From contig NZ_JAAKZC010000004.1 in assembly GCF_015230015.1 (NCBI RefSeq), forward strand, positions 1-64,000: DNA of 64,000 nucleotides. Direction: 5' to 3'. Source of the stretch: Campylobacter concisus. GTDB taxonomy: Bacteria; Campylobacterota; Campylobacteria; Campylobacterales; Campylobacteraceae. The position numbers and the translations under genes are program-made. Shown here piece after piece: positions 24,096 through 30,868 of this stretch (its first letter is position 1; each line of letters opens with the position of its first letter). The notes below the pieces were generated by a model. It worked only from the letters and a program-made list of their open reading frames with translations. It was not told where the DNA came from and made no database searches.

Positions 24096-24869
24096 TTAAT
24101 CCTTTATGATCTCAAATTTATCTACATAATTAAACGCTCGATAAAGGCTTATTTTGCCTTTTTCGTCTTTGTGTATTTCAATATCACATACAAAGCGGTA
24201 GCTATAAGGGTTTTCTAAAATCTCTGCCTTTAATGTTTCATCATCTATTAATATCGGTATAGCTTTATCGCTTAGCTCGTAGCAGTAGGCTTTAAATTTA
24301 ACCTTTTTATCTGTGTTGGTAGTTTGATAAAGCGTGATAGACATCTTTTCAAAGACTTTTTTAACCGCTTCTTTATTTTCAAAATCTTTTATTTGTCTAG
24401 CTGTTGCGATGCCTTGTTTGTAGGCTTCTTTGTTGTCTTGATTGATAAAAACGCAATGGTTAAAAACTGGGCTTGTAATCTCTACACTTACTCTGTCTTT
24501 GTCGGCAAGTTTTACTACATTTTCTAAATTTTGAAGAGAAGTGGGCGTTAAAAGTGGGTCTTGTATAATGTCGTCCACGCTTTTTTTGCCCATATTTTTT
24601 ATATTGCTGAAAAACTCGAAGTAGGCGTTAATAGTAGGCAAAAACTCCCCGATAGCCAGCACACCAGAAGCTGCAAAAATTACCATATTAAAAATATCAC
24701 TACCTTTTTCTACGCTTTGCAATGTTGCTCTTGCACCACTTACACCAGTTTGTGTGGCTACAAACTCATCAATAGAATTATTAAAAGATAATAGAGCAGT
24801 GGCTAAGGTCGTAATATCTAACGGATTGTCTTTTTCGATACGAAATTTAATCTGTATATTTTCGCTCAT
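24096..24869 (-). CDS. Hypothetical protein, 257 aa, cassette partner of HTH protein
   Basis: It starts MSENIQIKFRIEKDNPLDITTLATALLSFNNSIDEFVATQTG. A hydrophobic stretch follows at about residues 60-85 (NMVIFAASGVLAIGEFLPTINAYFEFF) that may be one membrane-associated helix, then a soluble alpha/beta C-terminal half. I do not recognise the family. The two-gene unit (effector-like protein plus HTH protein, 2-bp spacing, own position between recombination genes) resembles accessory cassettes such as defence, exclusion or toxin-antitoxin modules, but this is inference only. Confidence 0.6.
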   Translation of the reverse strand: MSENIQIKFRIEKDNPLDITTLATALLSFNNSIDEFVATQTGVSGARATLQSVEKGSDIFNMVIFAASGVLAIGEFLPTINAYFEFFSNIKNMGKKSVDDIIQDPLLTPTSLQNLENVVKLADKDRVSVEITSPVFNHCVFINQDNKEAYKQGIATARQIKDFENKEAVKKVFEKMSITLYQTTNTDKKVKFKAYCYELSDKAIPILIDDETLKAEILENPYSYRFVCDIEIHKDEKGKISLYRAFNYVDKFEIIKD

Positions 24870-24902
24870 TTTTTTCCTTTAAAAAACTAGATTATACAAA
24901 AA

Positions 24903-25709
24903 TCACGCTATATTTTCGTAAAATTTCCACGCTGGCAAGCTTAAAGTTTGCACCGCCTCTATCTTGTCGCCATCTTTTTTCGCATAACCCCACCACTCGT
25001 CATGTTCTTTGCAATATTTGTAAAGCTCTAGTAATTCAAGATATGCTTTGCGACCTTGTTCTATTGCTGCGGCATCAAGCTCATAAAACCCTACAAAATA
25101 AGGGGCTTTTGTTTCAACGGCGATAAACAAGAAATAATTTACCTCTTTGCCTAAACTCCTTAAAATATCGCTGTAAAACGCTGCTTGCACGTGGTAATTA
25201 AAACTAGCTACCGATCTAGCAAAGCCGCTAGCCGAAGCGTCAGAAGTTGTTTTTAGATCAATTACTGCACCCATTTTCTCATTATAAAAATCAGGGCGAC
25301 ATTTGACCGCTACGCCATTTATCTCGCTAAAATAGCTTTGCTCGGCTAGTCCGTCTCTTAAAGATTTAGCTGTTTCACACATAGAATTAACCGAGTTTGC
25401 TATCTTTAAAGCTGTTTTAATAGTAGGCCACTTTATTGGAGTTTTTTCGCCTAAATTTTTTAAAAAGTCTTCATGTATAGCTTTGCCTTCTTTGGTGCGT
25501 TTATCGGCTCCAGGAACTATCTTAAACTCGTTTAAAAAATCTTTTCTTTCTAGCACTAGCTTATGCACTGCAGAGCCTAAAATTAGAGCATCACTAGGCT
25601 CACTTTTAAGCTCGTTTTTCATTTTTAAGTGTAAGGGGCTACGTGCAAGTAGGTCAAGGTCACTCTTTGATATTTCAGGGCGTGCGTGGTATTGTTTATT
25701 TGTTAGCAT
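24903..25709 (-). CDS. RecE-like PD-(D/E)XK exonuclease
   Basis: 268 aa, similar to the 'exodeoxyribonuclease 8 PDDEXK-like' (DUF3799) family. N-terminal motifs are ISKSDLDLLARSPLHLK and ILGSAVHKLVLE. The nuclease core is CRPDFYNEKMGAVIDLKTTSDASASGF, with the D...(D/E)xK signature seen as D-x(n)-DLK, followed by YHVQAAFYSDILRSLG, the QxxxY motif. It would resect dsDNA 5' to 3' for the RecT-like protein at 21856. AAAAGGAC precedes the start. Confidence 0.8.
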   Translation of the reverse strand: MLTNKQYHARPEISKSDLDLLARSPLHLKMKNELKSEPSDALILGSAVHKLVLERKDFLNEFKIVPGADKRTKEGKAIHEDFLKNLGEKTPIKWPTIKTALKIANSVNSMCETAKSLRDGLAEQSYFSEINGVAVKCRPDFYNEKMGAVIDLKTTSDASASGFARSVASFNYHVQAAFYSDILRSLGKEVNYFLFIAVETKAPYFVGFYELDAAAIEQGRKAYLELLELYKYCKEHDEWWGYAKKDGDKIEAVQTLSLPAWKFYENIA

Positions 25710-25785
25710 TGTTAAGTCCTTTTATAATTTTTAAAAACTCGCCGACAGTCATACCTGGCTCATAATAAAATTCAACAAGCCTCAT
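25696..25785 (-). CDS. Possible 29-aa leader or small protein
   Basis: ATG 25785 lies inside the end of the 115-aa gene and the frame MRLVEFYYEPGMTVGEFLKI then IKGLNNANK runs 14 bp into the RecE-like gene in another frame. The overlapping arrangement suggests translational coupling between neighbours. Supported only by composition and position. Confidence 0.3.
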   Translation of the reverse strand: MRLVEFYYEPGMTVGEFLKIIKGLNNANK

Positions 25786-26119
25786 CAGAATATAAGAGCG
25801 CATCTCTTTCAGCCTCCTCTCGTAGTTTTTTAAGCGTTTGTTTGTAGGTAGTTGTATAGCTTAAGACTACCTCATTACTCATTTCAGCTTCAACGCATAG
25901 CACATAGACGAGCGCTGCGTAGGCGAAAAAGTCTTTTTTGCAATGTTCAATAAGCAGATCAACTATTTCGCCGCTGTTTTCGCCAAGTGCATTTTTAAAT
26001 GTGTAGCGGTGGAGGTTATATACAGCTTTAATGTCAGTTATTAGCTCGTCGTATTCTTGCTCAAAATTTATATTTTCTACGTCGTTTTTAGCACGCATTA
26101 GGTCGTAGTTTAAACTCAT
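25772..26119 (-). CDS. Hypothetical prophage protein, 115 aa
   Basis: An acidic helical protein, MSLNYDLMRAKNDVENINFEQEYDELITDIKAVYNLHRYTFK, with two cysteine-containing helices in the middle (IEHCKKDFFAYAALVYVLCVEAEM). No family recognised. It is in the leftward early operon between the 29-aa basic peptide and the RecE-like gene. Confidence 0.55.
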   Translation of the reverse strand: MSLNYDLMRAKNDVENINFEQEYDELITDIKAVYNLHRYTFKNALGENSGEIVDLLIEHCKKDFFAYAALVYVLCVEAEMSNEVVLSYTTTYKQTLKKLREEAERDALLYSDEAC

Positions 26120-26121
26120 TT

Positions 26122-26211
26122 TTAACCCCTTTTGATATTTAGATAGGCAATATTCTTTATCTCGCCACCATTGCTAAAAAGCACCCTAAAAAACTTAATT
26201 ATCTTTCTCAT
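26122..26211 (-). CDS. Basic 29-aa peptide
   Basis: ATG 26211 follows AAGGAGCTAGAG; the peptide is MRKIIKFFRVLFSNGGEIKN then IAYLNIKRG. It ends 2 bp before the next start. The ribosome-binding region and first codons (AAGGAGCTAGAGATGAGAAA) are identical to those of the 78-aa gene upstream, which suggests a local duplication. Confidence 0.45.
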   Translation of the reverse strand: MRKIIKFFRVLFSNGGEIKNIAYLNIKRG

Positions 26212-26221
26212 CTCTAGCTCC

Positions 26222-26458
26222 TTAAACTATCTCATAAACATACTCGGCTTTAAAGCTGGATAGTTGTTTTTTACTTAGTTTTACTGGGTTTAGTTTTTTA
26301 TCTTTTACCGCTAGCAGCATAAGCGCATCTTTGTGGATATAGAGCACTAGCCCCAATGTGTCGAAATAAACCTCGTAGGTGTAAAAATTTGGTTCTCTTG
26401 TAGAGTATCTAGTGTGTCCGTCAAACGTTACTTTTAAATATTTTTGTCTGTTTCTCAT
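26222..26458 (-). CDS. Hypothetical prophage protein, 78 aa
   Basis: It starts MRNRQKYLKVTFDGHTRYSTREPNFYTYEVYFDTLGLVLYIHKDALMLL after AAGGAGCTAGAG. It is basic and beta-rich and may bind nucleic acid, but no family is recognised. It is the first gene of the leftward run that precedes the 494-bp gap. Confidence 0.55.
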   Translation of the reverse strand: MRNRQKYLKVTFDGHTRYSTREPNFYTYEVYFDTLGLVLYIHKDALMLLAVKDKKLNPVKLSKKQLSSFKAEYVYEIV

Positions 26459-26840
26459 CTCTAGCTCCTTTTTCTAATAGAAACCTTGCTCGCCACCGCC
26501 GATTTAACAAAATAAGGTATTAAGCCCACGCCAAGGGGTCAAGTAAAGCTAGCCGAAAGATTGATTAATGCAATAAAAAGCAAAAAGCCAAATCAAAAAG
26601 AGCGGAGCAGACAAACCGCCCTTGAAATAAGCAAGCAAGGCTTTTATTAGAAAAAGTAGTGTTTTTCGTTTTATTAATAACCCTGTGAAAAACTATCCTA
26701 AATCAGGGCTGGTGCTGAGTGATAGATTTTCGCCCTATCACTGACGCTTCAGATTGAAACGTGATTTACCTGCAAACTCGCAGGAGGCTCACTCTGTCAG
26801 CTTACGCTTGAAGCCTATCTACTTTTTGTTTCGATGAGAG
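26459..26840. other. Gap with RNA-like structure, possible ncRNA
   Basis: A 494-bp gap between divergent genes. The stretch 26640-26835 has several nested inverted repeats: AGTGATAG / CTATCACT (26718-26742), ACG-TTCA / TGAA-CGT (26744-26762), CCTGC / GCAGG (26769-26784), and AGGCT / AGCCT (26785-26816). No ORF spans it. The density suggests a structured RNA or a replication or regulatory site. The left part (26459-26640) shows nothing specific. Confidence 0.4.
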
Positions 26841-26853
26841 AATATTACCAAAG

Positions 26854-26927
26854 GTTATATTAAATATAACTTAATGTTATTTAAAATATTACTTAAAGTT
26901 ATATACTTTTTAAATTAATTGTTATAT
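26854..26927. promoter_or_regulatory. Operator array in front of the Sel1-type gene
   Basis: The palindrome GTTATAT-TAA-ATATAAC (26854-26870) is followed by the imperfect GTTATTT-AAA-ATATTAC (26876-26892) and GTTATAT half-sites at 26898 and 26921. Spacing is 22, 22 and 23 bp. The first palindrome matches that between the repressor and early genes (30261-30277), so the prophage repressor should bind here. Confidence 0.65.
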
Positions 26928-26930
26928 AAT
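26925..26930 (+). promoter_or_regulatory. -10 box TATAAT of the Sel1-type gene
   Basis: TATAAT lies 22 bp before ATG 26953 and overlaps the fourth operator half-site, so bound repressor would block RNA polymerase. Confidence 0.55.
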
Positions 26931-26952
26931 TGTTAAAATATAAGGAGTTACA

Positions 26953-27762
26953 ATGCGAGTATTTAGAGTTTTGTTGGTTTTATGTCTTGGTGTTGTTTTT
27001 TCTTATGCTAAAGTTTGTGAGGATTATTACTATAAGCTCCTAGAATATGAGACCAGACAAATATCAATGTTTAAAACAGCCCATAAAAATGCTACAGATG
27101 ATGAACTTTGGAATATTGCAGCCAAGGAATGCGAGGGAAATAAACCGACAACAATCCCCTCATGCATATATCTCTATAAAAATATTCTGAAACAAAATTT
27201 TGAGAATAAAAATGTATCTAAAATTAACATCTTAAATGTGTTAGACACTATTGCTGTTTTTTATATGGCAGAGGCTAAGAACCAAATAAAAGATACTGAA
27301 AAAAATTTTATAAACTATAAAATTATTATAATCGCACAAGATGAGGAAAAAGTAGCGAAAGCATTGTATGATGGTGGATATTTTACAAAAGAGCAATATA
27401 AGACACTAAGTGATCTCAGCGAGGCCTTACTAACAGTTTATACAATTGGTGCTTGCCCTAACAAATACGACGCAAGCAAGCCGCAGCCTTTTGTCCCAGA
27501 TGATAAAATAAATGACGCTTGTTTATGTCTTTTAAAACAACCCTTACTAATAAAAGATGAGGATTATTTAACGGCCACAAAAATCAGTGAGCTTTTGTGC
27601 AAACAATATAAAGATGGTGGCTCTTGCCTCTTGGTGGGGACAGCATACAAAGAAGGAATTGGAGTTAGGTTTAACATTTTAAAAGCAAAAGAATATTTTG
27701 GGCTTGCTTGCGATTATGGTAACCAAGACGGATGTTCTAAATACAAGGCTTTATCTTATTAG
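26953..27762 (+). CDS. Secreted Sel1-repeat/Hcp-like protein (possible lysogenic conversion gene)
   Basis: 269 aa with a signal peptide (MRVFRVLLVLCLGVVFSYA) and a Cys-rich mature protein. The C-terminal end contains Sel1-type units: CLLVGTAYKEGIGVRFNILKAKEYFGLACDYGNQDGCSKYK. This resembles Helicobacter/Campylobacter cysteine-rich Hcp proteins, which act in the periplasm or outside the cell. It is the only rightward gene in the left arm. It has its own promoter with repressor-type operators and overlaps the convergent thermonuclease gene by 4 bp at the stops. Codon use is more AT-rich than its neighbours. Confidence 0.7.
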   Translation: MRVFRVLLVLCLGVVFSYAKVCEDYYYKLLEYETRQISMFKTAHKNATDDELWNIAAKECEGNKPTTIPSCIYLYKNILKQNFENKNVSKINILNVLDTIAVFYMAEAKNQIKDTEKNFINYKIIIIAQDEEKVAKALYDGGYFTKEQYKTLSDLSEALLTVYTIGACPNKYDASKPQPFVPDDKINDACLCLLKQPLLIKDEDYLTATKISELLCKQYKDGGSCLLVGTAYKEGIGVRFNILKAKEYFGLACDYGNQDGCSKYKALSY

Positions 27763-28196
27763 CGTTTTCTCCACTTCCACGGCGGAGTAGGATTGCTACT
27801 CTGCCAAAGCCCTCGCTTTTTCTCACGAGCTGTTTTCTCTTGATCTACATATATTCTTGAGTATTTGACGTAAGCCCAAGCATAGCCGTTTAGTACCATT
27901 TGAGCGTTTATATCTTGTCCTTTGAAATGGATAATGCCTAGCGTGCGTTTGTATCTATCTTTGCCGTTTTCCTCAACTTCTACGACTTCGCCGGCTATCA
28001 AATTTGCCAAAAACTGCTTTGACTTTTTGCCGTAGGGCTGCTTAAGCTCGGGTGCGTCGATGCCGAAAAGCCTAACCTTGATTTGCTGTTTGTCTTGAAG
28101 TATCATGATCGTGTCGCCGTCAGATATTTTTATGACTTTTGCAGGGAAAGCAAAAAGAGATAGCGGCAAAAGAAAAAAGCAGATGATAGGAAACAA
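27759..28196 (-). CDS. Secreted thermonuclease (SNase) family protein
   Basis: 145 aa with an N-terminal signal peptide (about residues 1-17, ending FAFPA). The OB-fold nuclease core has VIKISDGDTIMI, KVRLFGIDAPELKQPYG and DRYKRTLGIIHFKGQDINAQMVLNGYAWAYVKY. Catalytic residues equivalent to staphylococcal nuclease Arg35, Glu43 and Arg87 are seen as Arg42, Glu50 and Arg84. It should degrade DNA or RNA in the periplasm or outside the cell with Ca2+. Placed next to the repressor region, it may supply nucleotides, limit incoming DNA or reduce transformation of the lysogen. Confidence 0.88.
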   Translation of the reverse strand: MFPIICFFLLPLSLFAFPAKVIKISDGDTIMILQDKQQIKVRLFGIDAPELKQPYGKKSKQFLANLIAGEVVEVEENGKDRYKRTLGIIHFKGQDINAQMVLNGYAWAYVKYSRIYVDQEKTAREKKRGLWQSSNPTPPWKWRKR

Positions 28197-28204
28197 ATCG
28201 GATA

Positions 28205-28966
28205 TTACGCAGCTAAATAGTTAGTATAATTTTTTATGCTACTCCACTTAAAGAGCTTGATATTTAACTCTTGTGTGGCTAATCTTATCTCTTGATCATC
28301 TGAGGCATCATCATTAAGAATAATGATCTTATCGCTGGAGCTTCTATCTGCGGCTAAGTCGGTAAAAGTAAAAAGGGTAGCTTTTAAATTTTCTTTTTTT
28401 GGGTTGTTTAACAACTTGATAAGCCTCTCTTTCTCTTGTTTTGAACGGCTTATTAAAAACTCGAATTTATGTGATAAATGAGACTTTCCCTCTACTGATA
28501 TATTTGTAGTGTAGCGAGCATCAATATTGTTAAAAAAATTCTCCACTTCATCATAAAAAAAGCCGTTATTGCCCTTACTTGGGACAAACATATCATTTAC
28601 GCTTATTAAGGCTTGTATGACATTGTGTTGTTTTCTTGCAAAATCTAATGCCGTAGCAGATACAAAAAGTTCGTTATCTTTATTTTTAAAAATGCCAAAA
28701 CCATTTAATGCTATTTCAAGCTGTCTAACCCTTTTTTGAGAGTTAAACTCAAAGCCTGATAAATTTAAATCTTGAATAGTCTCGCCACCATCGCTAATCT
28801 TAATAGAGCGGTCATCTAAAAAATCAATATAGACTGAAATATTGTCATTATGTCTATTTAAAAATGGTGTTATAACCTCATAGCTATCTTTGCTGATAGT
28901 ATTAACCTCAAAACCACCATTTAAATACTCATAATAAGACCCTAAAAGTCTATTAATATCAAGCAT
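28205..28966 (-). CDS. DUF1828/DUF1829-type protein
   Basis: 253 aa. The N-terminal ~95 residues (TPFLNRHNDNISVYIDFLDDRSIKISDGGETIQDLNLSGFEF) match the DUF1828 pattern. The C-terminal half (YTTNISVEGKSHLSHKFEFLISRSKQEKERLIKLLNNP ... FTDLAADRSSSDKIIILNDDA) matches DUF1829. The upstream gene is separated by 1 bp. Such pairs occur in phages and mobile elements and may be defence or counter-defence units; the biochemical role is unknown. Confidence 0.6.
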   Translation of the reverse strand: MLDINRLLGSYYEYLNGGFEVNTISKDSYEVITPFLNRHNDNISVYIDFLDDRSIKISDGGETIQDLNLSGFEFNSQKRVRQLEIALNGFGIFKNKDNELFVSATALDFARKQHNVIQALISVNDMFVPSKGNNGFFYDEVENFFNNIDARYTTNISVEGKSHLSHKFEFLISRSKQEKERLIKLLNNPKKENLKATLFTFTDLAADRSSSDKIIILNDDASDDQEIRLATQELNIKLFKWSSIKNYTNYLAA

Positions 28967-28967
28967 T

Positions 28968-29465
28968 TTAAAATAACGCCCTTTCTATTTTTATCTTTAT
29001 ATTGCCATAAGCGCAAAACTGCTCTATCTGAGCCAAAAAGTTATCATCACATTCGCTAAGTTTAAACTCACTTATAGGAAACGCCCATTTATCATTATAG
29101 CCATCAATATAGACATGTAAATGTGCGCCGAGTTTTAATCTTGCATCGGAATATTTTTGCATAAGTAATCTTAAAGTTTCATCATCTGGAGCAGTATTTT
29201 CATTAAATGGTGGATTTGTATGAACGCTGTAAAAGTCATTTCTTAAAAGATGGATGTTTTTATTAGCTCTTAGCTGTAAAGTCTTTCTTTTGGACTGCTT
29301 TTTTGATGTGCTAATATCGAACAATAAAGAAATATCTTTTAGCCTCTCATCCTCTACCTCAAGCTCGATCGTTTTAACATAAAAATTTATTTTATCTAAA
29401 ACAAAATTTATCTCTTTAGCTCTTTTTAAAACCGCTATCAACTCATTAGCTTCTTGGTCTGTCAT
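28968..29465 (-). CDS. DUF6978-like protein, partner of the DUF1828 gene
   Basis: 165 aa: MTDQEANELIAVLKRAKEINFVLDK, a strand-rich middle (KTLQLRANKNIHLLRNDFYSVHTNPPFNENTAP), and a C-terminal LGAHLHVYIDGYNDKWAFPISEF. It resembles the DUF6978 group often found beside DUF1828 proteins, but the assignment rests on memory of the pattern. It ends 1 bp before the DUF1828 gene and starts shortly after the repressor gene, so all three may share the lysogenic transcript. Confidence 0.5.
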   Translation of the reverse strand: MTDQEANELIAVLKRAKEINFVLDKINFYVKTIELEVEDERLKDISLLFDISTSKKQSKRKTLQLRANKNIHLLRNDFYSVHTNPPFNENTAPDDETLRLLMQKYSDARLKLGAHLHVYIDGYNDKWAFPISEFKLSECDDNFLAQIEQFCAYGNIKIKIERALF

Positions 29466-29514
29466 AGTTTATCCCCCCTACTTTATCCCATAATCCTCAA
29501 ACGTTAGCCCTTTA

Positions 29515-30186
29515 TTATATTCTCTTAGAGTTTATGGCGTAACAACCAACAACACGCCCTAAAATTTCGACGTTTAACTCTTCCTCGATAATTATTGGCT
29601 CGTAATCCTTGTTATCACTTATTAACGCCAATGTAGGACGTTTTTTTATTCTTTTTATAAATATTTCGTTTTCATATTTGCAAACATAAATAGCGCCCTC
29701 TATTTGGTTTATATCATCGCAAAAAACAACCAAGTCGCTTTCTTTAATAGTCGGCTCCATTGAGTTACCAAAGCAAGGGACAATACCTAATTTTGCGTGA
29801 GGGCTTACATTAAACATAATCTTTAAATCATTTGGGTTAAACGGCAATAGTTCAGGCTCGCCAAAATCGTCGTTTTCAGCACCACGACCTGCAGAAACCA
29901 CCCCATCTTTATAAAAAGGGATATACACAGTTTTGGCACTGCTAGAAGAGATATTATCTGTATATTTATGGGCTTCTGTTGGTTTCTCTATGGTGTCGTC
30001 TAACCAATAAGCGATCGGATAGCCTGAAAATTTAGCCAGTGGCAATAAATGTTTTTTTGTCCTCTTTTCTCCAGCTAACCACTGGCTAACTAAAGGCTGT
30101 GAAATGCCTAAAATATCGGCGAATTGTATAGTATTTATACCTTTTTCTTTTAGTAAATCTGACAATTTATCTTTAAATTCTTTCAT
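29515..30186 (-). CDS. CI/LexA-type prophage repressor (S24 peptidase)
   Basis: 223 aa. The N-terminal HTH (about residues 14-60) is INTIQFADILGISQPLVSQWLAGEKRTKKHLLPLAKFSG. The C-terminal S24 domain (about 110-220) has the SAGRG cleavage-site-like Ala-Gly, catalytic Ser in CFGNSMEPTIKESDLVV, and Lys in EIFIKRIKKRPTLALISDNKDYEPI. Self-cleavage after RecA activation would induce the prophage. It is divergent from the early rightward genes across a 109-bp region with operators. It probably also represses the Sel1-type gene at 26953. Confidence 0.9.
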   Translation of the reverse strand: MKEFKDKLSDLLKEKGINTIQFADILGISQPLVSQWLAGEKRTKKHLLPLAKFSGYPIAYWLDDTIEKPTEAHKYTDNISSSSAKTVYIPFYKDGVVSAGRGAENDDFGEPELLPFNPNDLKIMFNVSPHAKLGIVPCFGNSMEPTIKESDLVVFCDDINQIEGAIYVCKYENEIFIKRIKKRPTLALISDNKDYEPIIIEEELNVEILGRVVGCYAINSKRI

Positions 30187-30204
30187 TTTTTACCCCTTTG
30201 CAAG

Positions 30205-30298
30205 ATATAACTTTGCGTAATATTTTATAACTAAAATCATTAAAAATCAAATAACCTTAAGTTATATTTTATATAACAGATAGTAATATAAGGTTATG
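30205..30298. promoter_or_regulatory. Repressor/early-gene operator region
   Basis: The palindrome GTTATAT-TTT-ATATAAC lies at 30261-30277, with ATATAAC-type half-sites at 30205, 30225 (TTATAAC) and 30249 (AAATAAC). Half-site ends are 20, 24 and 22 bp apart. This 109-bp gap separates the repressor from the first early gene and should hold both divergent promoters. Confidence 0.65.
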
Positions 30299-30529
30299 AA
30301 ACAGACAGAATATAGAAAAAAGATTAGAAAATGGCTTGGTAAATTTTACAAGTCGGCTGGGACTTGCAATACATACGCGTGTGGATCAAACAACAAAAAA
30401 CCTAATGGGGATGTGAGATACGCAGCTTTGCAAGAGTTGGGACATCCCTTTTACGCTTGGGGCGACAAGCTAAATGCATACATTTTAGAGGCAGAAAAGC
30501 AGGAGAAAAATAAAAATGGTAGCGAATAA
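30296..30529 (+). CDS. First rightward early gene, 77 aa (Cro position)
   Basis: It starts MKQTEYRKKIRKWLGKFYKSAGTCNTYACGSNNKKPNGDVRYAALQELG from ATG 30296, with AAGG upstream. It is small and basic, with no clear HTH, so a Cro role is positional only. The last operator half-site overlaps its start. It overlaps the next gene by 14 bp. Confidence 0.6.
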   Translation: MKQTEYRKKIRKWLGKFYKSAGTCNTYACGSNNKKPNGDVRYAALQELGHPFYAWGDKLNAYILEAEKQEKNKNGSE

Positions 30530-30785
30530 CAGCCTAGAGGCATATAACAAATTAAAACCAGAGCTAAGCGGCAAACGTAGAGCCGTATATGAAATGTTTT
30601 GCCAGCACAAAGAGGGTGCGACAAGACAAGAGATAGCGCGTTGGCATAACGTGGCGATAAATAGTGTTTGTGGACGTGTAAATGAGTTAATTGAGCGGGG
30701 CTACCTAGTAGAGGTTGGATCAAAAAAAGACGTGATAAGTGGATGTAGCACGTCAATACTAAAGCCCACTGAAAGGATAGCGTAA
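30516..30785 (+). CDS. Winged-helix DNA-binding protein, 89 aa
   Basis: The sequence RRAVYEMFCQHKEGATRQEIARWHNVAINSVCGRVNELIERGYLVEVGSKKD fits a winged helix-turn-helix. It begins from ATG 30516 after GGAG in the previous gene. Position suggests an early regulator or a replication accessory. Confidence 0.65.
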   Translation: MVANNSLEAYNKLKPELSGKRRAVYEMFCQHKEGATRQEIARWHNVAINSVCGRVNELIERGYLVEVGSKKDVISGCSTSILKPTERIA

Positions 30786-30868
30786 TGAGCCAAATGTATA
30801 TAGGCTATATACTCTGCGCGGGGCTGATACTTGCAACAATCTATGAAACTTGGAGGGGGTTTAGATGA
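30785..30868 (+). CDS. 27-aa membrane peptide
   Basis: ATG 30785 overlaps the previous stop; the peptide MSQMYIGYILCAGLILATIY then ETWRGFR is one hydrophobic helix. Its stop overlaps the next start (ATGA). Such tight coupling supports translation. Function unknown. Confidence 0.5.
   Translation: MSQMYIGYILCAGLILATIYETWRGFR

Noticed and set aside
30296..30529. Cro repressor
   Set aside because: The gene is in the Cro position but I see no helix-turn-helix, so the name is not supported.
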